64,000 nt of DNA, from contig CALDYU010000005.1 in NCBI GenBank assembly GCA_937944485.1, forward strand, positions 186,001 to 250,000, given 5' to 3'. Below, in pieces: positions 18,124 to 27,368 of this stretch. The notes below the pieces were generated by a model. That model was not told the origin of the DNA, made no database searches, and saw nothing but the letters and a program-made list of their open reading frames with translations. Position numbers and translations under genes: made by a program. Position 1 is the stretch's first letter, and every line of letters begins with the position of its first letter. This DNA is from an uncultured Flavobacteriaceae bacterium. GTDB lineage: Bacteria > Bacteroidota > Bacteroidia > Flavobacteriales > Flavobacteriaceae.

Positions 18124-19806
18124 CTATCCCGCAATTCCCCATTTACTAAATATCGTCCATAACGCAAGTACTAGACCAATTAATATCACTGTTAAGGTGG
18201 CATCAGAAGACCATTTAATTTTAAAAGCCACTTCTTTTCTTTGAAATGTTACTAATTCTAATAAAGCCTCTGGCTGCGCTTGACTTGTTTTGCTCACCAC
18301 CATCAATATTATAGCGCAGAAAATGAATAAGAAAAGTGCGAAGTGCAAGAAATTAATCTCCAAAAACATTCCTAAAAGGGATTCTTCGCCAACATGAATA
18401 GTACCTTCGTTATTCATAAATTCGGCAACTAATCTGAATACGCCAATGCAAAAACCAACCCATAAGGAAACTATAGCTCCTTTAGCATTTATCCATTTAT
18501 ATAGCAATCCGAATAGAAAAACAGCAGCAATTGGTGGTGAAATATACGCCTGTATACTTTGTAGGTAGTGAAAGATACCGCCTCCCATTAGTGCTTTCAT
18601 GAAAGGAATCCACCCCAAACTAACAATTACTAAAACAATAGTTGCCAATCGTCCAAACCGTACGAGGTCTTTTTGAGTTGCCTTCGGTTTGTATTCTTGA
18701 TAAAAATCAATGGTTAATAGGGTAGAACTTGAATTAAAAGCTGATGAAAGTGAACTCATTAATGCCGCTAACAAGCCCGCTATAGCTAAGCCTTTCAACC
18801 CTGTTGGTAAAAACCCTGTGATCATGGCAGGTAGGGCTTGATCTGCATTTTCCATTGAAAATTCAATAGCTCCTTCTTGCAATAAGGCATAGGCAATAAC
18901 CCCTGGAATAAAGAAAATAAACACTGGTAATAATTTTAAATACCCTGCAAACAATGCCCCTTTTCTCGCATTGTTAATGTCTTTCGCCGAAAGTGTTCGC
19001 TGTACAATATATTGGTCTGTACACCAGTACCAAATTCCTAAAATTGGAGCTCCAAATAACATTCCCGTCCATGGGTATTCTGTATCACCTATCGGTCTCC
19101 AAAGATTGAAGAAGTTCTCGGTTGGGGGATTCCCTTCTTGGGCAGCTGCAACCTTGAGTACTTCTACCATGTGATCCCACCCGCCTAAGGCGTATAGCCC
19201 GAAAATAGTAACAGCAATAGTGCCAATCAATAATATGAAGGCTTGTACCATGTCAGTATATATCACTGCTTTTAATCCCCCTAAAACCGTATAAAAACCT
19301 GTGGCAACAACAGTAATAATAGCACCTGTCCAAAACGGGATTCCGATCGTTTCAAAAACCAAGGCTCCAGCGAATATGATGAGGGAAATTTTAGTAATCA
19401 CGTAGGCTAGAATAGAAATTACAGAAAGGTAGCTTCGACATGCTTTCGAATATCTTTTTTCTAGAAATTCGGGCATTGTATATACCCCAGTTCTTAAATA
19501 AAATGGAACAAAAACCCAGCCTAGAAGAATTAAAACTAGCGCTGCAATAATTTCAAAGTTTGCCATCGGCATATTTCCTCTGGCTCCTGCCCCTGAAACT
19601 CCTAAAATAATTTCTGAACCAATATTTGATGCGAATAAAGAGGCTCCGATAACCAGCCATCCCGAGTTTTTTCCAGCTAAAAAATAATCAACAGCACCCC
19701 CTGAATTTGATTTGCTCTTTGATGCCCATTGGGCGATCCACAATATAATTCCGAAATAAACTATAATAATTGCAATATCAAGAAAGCTGAGTGTTGAAAG
19801 CATCAA
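18124..19806 (-). CDS. Sodium/solute symporter (SSS, sugar-like subgroup)
   Basis: 560 residues with about 14 transmembrane segments in the LeuT-fold arrangement of the SSS/SLC5 family. Supporting segments are FFLAGKNSGWLVIGASLFASNI split over TM1-2, YTVLGGLKAVIYTDMVQ (the Na+ symporter signature region), YIVQRTLSAKDINNARKGAL, and a final hydrophobic helix near residue 545. The QRTLSAKD and LKLLPVFIFFIPGVIAY stretches are typical of vSGLT-like sugar symporters. It starts 26 bp after the phytanoyl-CoA-dioxygenase-like gene, so the two form an operon that probably takes up and processes one substrate. Confidence 0.9.
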   Translation of the reverse strand: MMLSTLSFLDIAIIIVYFGIILWIAQWASKSKSNSGGAVDYFLAGKNSGWLVIGASLFASNIGSEIILGVSGAGARGNMPMANFEIIAALVLILLGWVFVPFYLRTGVYTMPEFLEKRYSKACRSYLSVISILAYVITKISLIIFAGALVFETIGIPFWTGAIITVVATGFYTVLGGLKAVIYTDMVQAFILLIGTIAVTIFGLYALGGWDHMVEVLKVAAAQEGNPPTENFFNLWRPIGDTEYPWTGMLFGAPILGIWYWCTDQYIVQRTLSAKDINNARKGALFAGYLKLLPVFIFFIPGVIAYALLQEGAIEFSMENADQALPAMITGFLPTGLKGLAIAGLLAALMSSLSSAFNSSSTLLTIDFYQEYKPKATQKDLVRFGRLATIVLVIVSLGWIPFMKALMGGGIFHYLQSIQAYISPPIAAVFLFGLLYKWINAKGAIVSLWVGFCIGVFRLVAEFMNNEGTIHVGEESLLGMFLEINFLHFALFLFIFCAIILMVVSKTSQAQPEALLELVTFQRKEVAFKIKWSSDATLTVILIGLVLALWTIFSKWGIAG

Positions 19807-19832
19807 TTATAAATTTTTATTATCTAATTAAA

Positions 19833-20804
19833 TTACCAGTCATTTAAACCTAAAAGCTTTTTGCCTAAATCTGAAAGCTCAGCCATTTGATATTTGTTCT
19901 GCTCCCAATTTCGAGGGTCACCCGGAAAGGCATACCCTTCGGGTGCTACTCTATTTTTCCATGAGTTAATTCGCCAGTCACGCATTACCTTGTTATCTTC
20001 CTCAGCTGGCATCATAGAAATATATTGAGCGATTCTCACTTTATCACCAGATTTGTTCGGTCGAATACCATGAGGCTGTGTGCTATTAAATATAAGTAAA
20101 TCTCCTGCCTCCATTTTTACTTTTACAATTTTATCTTCAAGCCCGTTTACATCAGGTTGAAAATGATCGCGATCTTCAGGTTGGGTCAGTTTCCAACTAT
20201 CATAATTACGATATAACCAAGGTATGCATTGAAAGCCACCCATATTCTCATCAGTTTGATCAGCCAAGGCTAAAACACCTTGTACATTTTGTGGTCGCGT
20301 TTCTGGATCGTAATCCCAATGGATAAATCCTTTTTTTTCAACTCCTGGTTGTAAGGGAAAATTCAAATTAGCTCGATCAATCGTTACCCATAATTTTTCT
20401 GTACCCCAAACATCAACAAAAGCATCATAAACACGTTGTGTTTGTCTATTATTCCATAAGTGTTGATTGTTATAAACTTCGACCATTCCAGTACCAGTTA
20501 ATTCTTTCATCTTCATTTCTGCCCGAGGTGGAGCATACCATGTTTTTGCATCATTAGGATCTTTTTCATCATATTCCCATATAAAATCAGCCGTCGCTTT
20601 TGCTTGTTCTTTAGGTACTGCGTTCTTTATTACAATATACCCGTTCGTTATCCAAAACTTCCAATCGTCTTCAGACAATACGCGCAAATCTATGCCATTT
20701 GAGCGATCATTTAGTTTTATTTTACTGCTTGTTGCTGTAGAAGGGTTACCAGGGATTTCTTCATGCGCCTTGTTCGCCATTTCAATTTTTTCTTTAGACT
20801 CCAT
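19833..20804 (-). CDS. Phytanoyl-CoA dioxygenase (PhyH) family Fe(II)/2-oxoglutarate oxygenase
   Basis: 323 residues. The facial triad is readable: HxD in IHWDYDPETRP and the distal His in STQPHGIRPN, followed by the 2-oxoglutarate-binding Arg. The N-terminal half contains NGYIVIKNAVPKEQAKATAD, the usual PhyH opening. The family hydroxylates varied small molecules, and the substrate here is unknown. It is the first gene of the minus-strand unit with the symporter and possibly the SDR, and is divergent from an AraC regulator. It starts at the ATG at 20804; an internal Met at codon 9 is an alternative. Confidence 0.88.
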   Translation of the reverse strand: MESKEKIEMANKAHEEIPGNPSTATSSKIKLNDRSNGIDLRVLSEDDWKFWITNGYIVIKNAVPKEQAKATADFIWEYDEKDPNDAKTWYAPPRAEMKMKELTGTGMVEVYNNQHLWNNRQTQRVYDAFVDVWGTEKLWVTIDRANLNFPLQPGVEKKGFIHWDYDPETRPQNVQGVLALADQTDENMGGFQCIPWLYRNYDSWKLTQPEDRDHFQPDVNGLEDKIVKVKMEAGDLLIFNSTQPHGIRPNKSGDKVRIAQYISMMPAEEDNKVMRDWRINSWKNRVAPEGYAFPGDPRNWEQNKYQMAELSDLGKKLLGLNDW

Positions 20805-20840
20805 ATCCTAATAATTTTAATTTATACCATTTCAATACCC

Positions 20841-20848
20841 CAAAACTA
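20841..20848 (-). promoter_or_regulatory. Candidate -7 box of the PhyH/symporter operon
   Basis: The minus strand reads TAGTTTTG, matching TAnnTTTG, 36 bp before the PhyH ATG. The pair of direct repeats at 20877-20906 lies at about -40 to -70 from the implied start, a usual place for an activator. Confidence 0.4.
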
Positions 20849-20876
20849 AAATAGGATATCTGGGGTCTCTACCTCG

Positions 20877-20906
20877 ATATTGATAAAAATTTGAACAATA
20901 TTGATA
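20877..20906. promoter_or_regulatory. Candidate AraC-type operator: two ATATTGATA repeats 21 bp apart
   Basis: ATATTGATA occurs at 20877-20885 and again at 20898-20906 in the same orientation, exactly two helical turns apart. It is in the spacer between the AraC regulator gene and the operon it faces. Direct half-sites at that spacing are typical of AraC-family proteins. Confidence 0.5.
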
Positions 20907-20946
20907 TTTTGAGTATTTTAACATTAATAAATGGGGTAATTTAGTT

Positions 20947-21795
20947 ATGAAAATTCAATTAGAAAGTATTTCGCCTGCCTCGAAAAGTCCGTTTCGGCAT
21001 TTGCATGATCCGAAACTGAACCATCTTTTCTATTGGCATTTTCATCCAGAATATGAACTTGTATATATTGAAGGCGCCAGTGCTACTAGACATGTAGGCA
21101 ATCATGTTTCGCAATTTACTAATAGTGATCTTGTATTTATCGGATCTAATATTCCTCATCTAAATTTTGACCATGGGGTCTCTACTAACTATAGAAAGGA
21201 GGTACTACATATAAAGCCATTTTTTAAAGATTCATTAATTAACGAGATTCCAGAATTAATGGCTATTGATCGCCTTTTGGAGCTTTCTAAATATGGGCTA
21301 GCTTTTTCAGAAAAAACTAAAAAAAAGGTTGCTCCATTACTTATGGGGCTTCATTTACTTCAACCCTTCGAACTCTTCATGCATGCTTTTCAAATTCTTC
21401 AAATACTATCTCAAAGTACTGATTTTGAGTTGTTGCATAACAAGCCTTATGTGAATCGTTATAGTAAAAAAGAACAAGAACGCATTCGTCAAATCTACGC
21501 TATGGTTGATGAACGCTATCAAAATAAAATACACGTTGAAGAAGTAGCGGCACTTTGTAACTTAACAAAACCCGCTTTTTGTCGCTATTTTAAAAAGGCC
21601 ACAGGCAATACCTTTATCAATTTCTTAAACCAATATCGCATCAGTCAAGCGAAGCGACTTTTGTTATTAGGAAAAAATGTAAGTGAAACTTGTTACGATT
21701 GCGGTTTTGAAAGTCTCTCTTATTTCAATCGTACCTTTAAAAAAGTAACTGGCGAAAATCCATCTTCATTCAAAGCCAATATTCAGACCCAATGA
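20947..21795 (+). CDS. AraC-family transcriptional regulator
   Basis: 282 residues. The N-terminal cupin-like sensing domain (about 15-100) contains HFHPEYELVYIEGASATRHVG and DLVFIGSNIPHLNF. The C-terminal pair of helix-turn-helix motifs (about 185-280) carries HVEEVAALCNLTKPAFCRYF and the AraC signature region ending ESLSYFNRTFKKVTGENPSSF. It is transcribed divergently from the PhyH-symporter operon, which it probably controls in response to the transported compound. Confidence 0.92.
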   Translation: MKIQLESISPASKSPFRHLHDPKLNHLFYWHFHPEYELVYIEGASATRHVGNHVSQFTNSDLVFIGSNIPHLNFDHGVSTNYRKEVLHIKPFFKDSLINEIPELMAIDRLLELSKYGLAFSEKTKKKVAPLLMGLHLLQPFELFMHAFQILQILSQSTDFELLHNKPYVNRYSKKEQERIRQIYAMVDERYQNKIHVEEVAALCNLTKPAFCRYFKKATGNTFINFLNQYRISQAKRLLLLGKNVSETCYDCGFESLSYFNRTFKKVTGENPSSFKANIQTQ

Positions 21796-21806
21796 TTGTT
21801 ATACAA

Positions 21807-21840
21807 AAAACCCCTCGACATTTATAAATCGAGGGGTTTT
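21807..21840. terminator. Bidirectional rho-independent terminator
   Basis: AAAACCCCTCGA (21807-21818) pairs with its complement at 21829-21840 around a 10-nt loop. There are six T residues on the minus-strand side and four on the plus-strand side. It separates the convergent AraC and lipoprotein genes. Confidence 0.85.
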
Positions 21841-21908
21841 CAAACTAAATAACCAACCAAAAAACGTTCTAGCTAAGCTCGATGAAAGGAGCCGCACATA
21901 TTTTATTT

Positions 21909-22811
21909 TCATTTTCGTTCTACTTTCATAGTAGGATTCGAAATCTTTGTTCTTTTCTTACTCACCGAGCTTTTTCTCGATTTTAAGTACTGCTGATATC
22001 CTTTCCCTTTAAACTCATAAACCGTTTCACTTGAAGGATGATACAATTCAATAGTACTGTCATTAATAACGTACAGTTCGAAGTAATCATTGCCCATAAA
22101 ATCGTACGCAAGTGTTAAAGTTTTAAGCGTTTCGTCGTTTTCTATGTCATACACCTGATAATCTCCGATAAAATGCCAATCTAAATTTGAAATTGAAGTT
22201 CCTATTTTATTAATAGATGATTGAAAGCTAGGGCTATCAAAGCGTAAAAAGTTTTCATTATCAAAGTCATTCAAAGCTCCTTCATCACTGACAAAACTCT
22301 TTTCCCAAGCATCATACTCCTCTAGAAAATAATTGATATTCTCATAAAAAACTAGGTCATAATCAAAATTAGTAGTGCTGTAGCCGTTTAAATAATACGT
22401 TGTTTCAGATCGAGCGTCTTTGAGGGCTATTGTATTGTTATTGACAGCGTATAACTCGAGTAGCCACGACCCATCAATATCATGATTAATTTCAACAATA
22501 CCTCGAAGCGTGGCGTAGCTGCCAATATCAATGCCATATCCTCCACCTGTCTTTCCGATACCCACTAAATTATTATTCGCATACATAGTTCCATTCCTAA
22601 ATGATACTGTAAATGCGCGTTGCAAGAATGGCACTTCTCCATTGCCTTCGGTGGCATTAATGTCAACATACCATAAATCATACGATTGTAGAACCACATC
22701 TGTATTAAAAGCTGAAGCTTCAATAAAATCATCTTCAATTATCGGTTCTACATAACACGAGGTCATTAATGTGCCCATCATTAGTAATCCTAAAAGTAGT
22801 TGTGGCTTCAT
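21909..22811 (-). CDS. Lipoprotein with two repeated beta-rich halves
   Basis: 300 residues. The signal peptide ends in a lipobox at MTSC (Cys19). Two homologous segments are visible. The first (about residues 40-145) begins QSYDLWYVD and ends LLELYAVNNNTIALKDARSE plus TTYYLNGY. The second (about 165-275) begins EEYDAWEKS and ends FELYVINDSTIELYHPSSE plus TVYEFKGKGY. I recall similar flavobacterial proteins being labelled nicotinic-acid mononucleotide adenylyltransferase, but no nucleotidyltransferase motif is present. It is probably a surface or periplasmic beta-domain lipoprotein of unknown role, with a basic C-terminal tail. Confidence 0.72.
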   Translation of the reverse strand: MKPQLLLGLLMMGTLMTSCYVEPIIEDDFIEASAFNTDVVLQSYDLWYVDINATEGNGEVPFLQRAFTVSFRNGTMYANNNLVGIGKTGGGYGIDIGSYATLRGIVEINHDIDGSWLLELYAVNNNTIALKDARSETTYYLNGYSTTNFDYDLVFYENINYFLEEYDAWEKSFVSDEGALNDFDNENFLRFDSPSFQSSINKIGTSISNLDWHFIGDYQVYDIENDETLKTLTLAYDFMGNDYFELYVINDSTIELYHPSSETVYEFKGKGYQQYLKSRKSSVSKKRTKISNPTMKVERK

Positions 22812-22911
22812 AAGCTGTTCATTTTAAATTCAATGTGTATAAAACAAATGCCATGCCATTTTATGTAATCCATTGATTATCAATAATTAAGGTTTAGATT
22901 TTATTAATCAT

Positions 22912-22919
22912 TAGCTTTG
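22912..22919 (+). promoter_or_regulatory. Candidate -7 box of gpsA
   Basis: TAGCTTTG matches TAnnTTTG exactly, 18 bp before the gpsA ATG, which implies a short leader. A 13-bp palindrome (ATTGATTATCAAT) lies about 40 bp further upstream in the same divergent spacer. Confidence 0.4.
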
Positions 22920-22937
22920 CAGTTCTAACTAATATTC

Positions 22938-23939
22938 ATGGCGAAGGCAATCAAGTTTGGAGTTTTAGGTGGCGGAAGCTGGGCTACTGCAATTGTAAAA
23001 ATGCTAACAGAAAACCAAGAAAAGGTAGCTTGGTATATGCGTAATTCTGAGGCAATCAACTATATCACAGCGGAGAAACACAATCCCAATTACCTCACTG
23101 ATGTGGCTTTTAATATTGACCAGTTGCATCTAACCGATGATATCAATGAAATAATACAGGCTACAGATGTACTCATTTTTGCTATCCCCTCTGCTTTTTT
23201 ACAAGGAGAACTTCAAAAATTAACTCGACCCCTTAAGGGTAAAATTATATTCTCTGCGATAAAGGGAATTGTACCTGAAACAGGATTAATTGTTGGTGAA
23301 CATTTTCATGATGTGTATCATATTCCTTTCGAAAACATTGGCGTAATAACGGGGCCATGTCATGCTGAGGAGGTGGCTCTTGAACGTTTATCGTATTTAA
23401 CCATCGCATGTGCAGACCAAGAAAAAGCAAAATTGGTTGCTGATAATTTGAGCAGTCATTACATCAAAACCAAAATTTCAGACGATATCATAGGAACGGA
23501 ATACGCGGCGATGTTAAAGAATATCTATGCCTTGGCCGCTGGTATTTATCACGGACTAGGTTATGGTGATAATTTTCAAAGTGTACTCATGAGCAATGCT
23601 ATTCGTGAAATGAAACGCTATATCAAACGCGTTCATAAGATGAAACGCAACATCAATAATTCGGCTTATTTAGGTGATTTATTAGTGACTGGATACTCTA
23701 CTTTCAGTCGAAATCGCATGTTCGGAAATATGATAGGTAAAGGCTATACGGTAAAAAGTGCTCAAATGGAAATGAAGATGGTGGCTGAAGGCTATTACGC
23801 TGCTAAAACAGCTTATGAACAAAAGGCAAAGTTTCGCAAAAAAGTACAAACACCAATTATTGATGCTGTTTATAAAGTACTATATGAAAATGGGAATGCA
23901 AGGCGGGTTTTTAAAGAATTGACAAATAAGTTAGATTAA
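22938..23939 (+). CDS. gpsA: NAD(P)-dependent glycerol-3-phosphate dehydrogenase
   Basis: 333 residues. It makes sn-glycerol-3-phosphate from dihydroxyacetone phosphate for phospholipid synthesis. The Rossmann motif GVLGGGSWATAIVKML opens the protein. The Bacteroidetes form of the conserved GP.(F/H)A.E motif (GVITGPCHAEEVALERL) and the catalytic-Lys segment GTEYAAMLKNIYALAAGI are present, as is the NAIREMKRY helix. The start is the ATG at 22938, which leaves a complete Rossmann strand. The stop codon overlaps by 4 bp with the end of the convergent glpD gene, whose product runs the opposite reaction. Confidence 0.95.
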   Translation: MAKAIKFGVLGGGSWATAIVKMLTENQEKVAWYMRNSEAINYITAEKHNPNYLTDVAFNIDQLHLTDDINEIIQATDVLIFAIPSAFLQGELQKLTRPLKGKIIFSAIKGIVPETGLIVGEHFHDVYHIPFENIGVITGPCHAEEVALERLSYLTIACADQEKAKLVADNLSSHYIKTKISDDIIGTEYAAMLKNIYALAAGIYHGLGYGDNFQSVLMSNAIREMKRYIKRVHKMKRNINNSAYLGDLLVTGYSTFSRNRMFGNMIGKGYTVKSAQMEMKMVAEGYYAAKTAYEQKAKFRKKVQTPIIDAVYKVLYENGNARRVFKELTNKLD

Positions 23940-25603
23940 ACCCTATCCATAGAAAAATCAGAATGCTCTTTCAATTCCTTATTCAACACTTCTCTCCATG
24001 CCGATAACTGAATATCATCTATCTTATAAATTGATTTAAATTCTTTTAAAATTGGTTCCATCAGCGAACGAACGCTCTCAATATCAAAGTACAAACGCCC
24101 CGTTCTTCGGATAAAGAAATCCATCGGGTTTTGAACCATTTCATAGTCAATACCAAATCTTAATTCAGCTTTTGCCATTCGAAGATTTAAATTTTCATCT
24201 TTTAGCGAAGCATAATTCTCTAGTATAATTTCTGTTTGCATGCCGTAATTCGTTACCAAAAACCAGGCATCGTATTCCGAAAATCCGTCTGGCTTAAGGC
24301 GATCATAAATTTCGTCAATGTACTTTTTTACATGCTTGAATTTTTTAAACCCTACATTACCACATAATGGGATTTCTTCGGTATAGCATTCTTTCAATAT
24401 TTGTCCTTGTTCTTCCTCCAATTTTTTTGCAATACGATCTACTACCCGTTCTGCCATTTTTCGATAGCCCGTAAGTTTTCCTCCTGCAATACTAATCAAG
24501 CCTGTTTCAGAAGTAAAAATTTCGTCTTTTCGTGAAAGCTCAGAGGCCGATTTACCCTCTTCATGAATCAATGGTCGCAATCCGGCCCACGAAGAAACAA
24601 TATCTCCCATCTCTAAATTAATTTTAGGGAACATATTATTGACTGCCGAAAGCAAGTAAATAGCATCTGCTAAATCAGTTCGAACCTTGTCTTTGTCAAG
24701 ATTAAAATTCGTATCTGTAGTACCTACATAAGTTACTTTACCTCTAGGTATTGCAAACATCATTCGACCATCGGGTATATCAAAATACACCGATTGCTTC
24801 ACTGGTAATTTTTCCTTCGGAAATACCAAGTGTACCCCTTTTGTCAAATGCAAGCGCTTTCCTTTCTTAGAGTTGTTTACACTTCGGAGTTCATCTACCC
24901 AAGGACCCGCTGCGCTAATCACGTACCTCGTTTTAATGGAGAAACTTTTACCCGATATCGCGTCTGTTATGCTCACACCAGAAATTTGATTATCTGTATA
25001 TTCAAAATCTTTAACAGAGGCGTAATTCAATGCTATTGCACCATACTGCAGGCTTGTCTTTATGTTTTCTATGGTAAGTCTCGCATCGTCAGTTCTATAT
25101 TCTGCATAGTACCCGGCTCCTTTCAATATTTTCTTTGGAAGTAAAGGCTCTAATTTCAAGGCCTCTTTCTTCTCCAACATTTTACGTTTATCGTCACCTG
25201 TTACTTGTGCCAAAATATCGTACACTTTCAAGCCGATTGAAGTCAACCATTTGCCATAAGACCCATTCTCAATTAAGGGAAGCAACATCTTTTCGGGAAG
25301 TACGAGATGCGGTGCTAGTTTGTGAACAATCGCACGTTCAGAACCTACTTCTTTTACCAACCAAAAATCAAATTGTTTGAGATAACGAAGTCCTCCGTGA
25401 ATGAGCTTAGTTGATTTACTACTTGTACCAGAAGCAAAATCGTTCTTTTCAACCAATGCAACTTTTAGTCCACGAGAAGCAGCGTCTAATGCAATTCCTC
25501 CCCCTGTTATTCCACCTCCGATGACAACTAAATCGAAGGTATCTGAGGCGAGCTTCTTAACTGCTTTTGCTCTATCAAGATTTGAGAATTTTATGTTTTT
25601 CAT
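23936..25603 (-). CDS. glpD: Aerobic glycerol-3-phosphate dehydrogenase (FAD)
   Basis: 555 residues. It oxidises glycerol-3-phosphate to dihydroxyacetone phosphate at the membrane and passes electrons to quinone. The FAD dinucleotide-binding motif is DLVVIGGGITGGGIALDAA (about 24-42), followed by SSKSTKLIHGGLRYL, which is characteristic of GlpD, then a C-terminal helical domain with LCGNVGF and WREVLNKEL. It lies downstream of glpK on the same strand with a 178-bp spacer carrying palindromic repeats. No glycerol facilitator gene is present in the window. Confidence 0.95.
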   Translation of the reverse strand: MKNIKFSNLDRAKAVKKLASDTFDLVVIGGGITGGGIALDAASRGLKVALVEKNDFASGTSSKSTKLIHGGLRYLKQFDFWLVKEVGSERAIVHKLAPHLVLPEKMLLPLIENGSYGKWLTSIGLKVYDILAQVTGDDKRKMLEKKEALKLEPLLPKKILKGAGYYAEYRTDDARLTIENIKTSLQYGAIALNYASVKDFEYTDNQISGVSITDAISGKSFSIKTRYVISAAGPWVDELRSVNNSKKGKRLHLTKGVHLVFPKEKLPVKQSVYFDIPDGRMMFAIPRGKVTYVGTTDTNFNLDKDKVRTDLADAIYLLSAVNNMFPKINLEMGDIVSSWAGLRPLIHEEGKSASELSRKDEIFTSETGLISIAGGKLTGYRKMAERVVDRIAKKLEEEQGQILKECYTEEIPLCGNVGFKKFKHVKKYIDEIYDRLKPDGFSEYDAWFLVTNYGMQTEIILENYASLKDENLNLRMAKAELRFGIDYEMVQNPMDFFIRRTGRLYFDIESVRSLMEPILKEFKSIYKIDDIQLSAWREVLNKELKEHSDFSMDRV

Positions 25604-25628
25604 TAACTGTTTTCTTTTTTTTAAGCGC

Positions 25629-25760
25629 CTCTCTTTAGAAAAAGAGAGATATCCAACCTGTTGGACGGAGGGTTTAAAAGCGCAGGCCTCGGCATACTAT
25701 AATGGGGTTGGGAATAGAGTTAAAGCTCAATTCATTCCCATCTTTAGAAAAAGAGGGGAG
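25629..25760. repeat. Intergenic palindromic repeat cluster between glpK and glpD
   Basis: The 15-nt string TCTTTAGAAAAAGAG occurs at 25632-25646 and again at 25741-25755. The first copy is inside a perfect hairpin (arms CTCTCTTT, 25629-25636, and AAAGAGAG, 25641-25648). The region between carries CCAACCTGTTGG and GGGGTTGGGAA strings. The layout resembles the CCCCTCT...AGAGGGG elements near 29.8 and 30.3 kb and looks like a dispersed genomic repeat. It lies within the glpK-glpD unit. Confidence 0.6.
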
Positions 25761-25781
25761 CTTTTTTTTACAATTAAGTCT

Positions 25782-27317
<1,536 letters not shown>

Positions 27318-27368
27318 CTATTTATACTAAATATAAGGGTTTCTAGATGAGCAACAAAGCACATACAA

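Noticed and set aside
21909-22811. Nicotinic-acid mononucleotide adenylyltransferase name for the duplicated lipoprotein
   Set aside because: There is no nucleotidyltransferase motif and the protein is a lipoprotein with beta-rich repeats.
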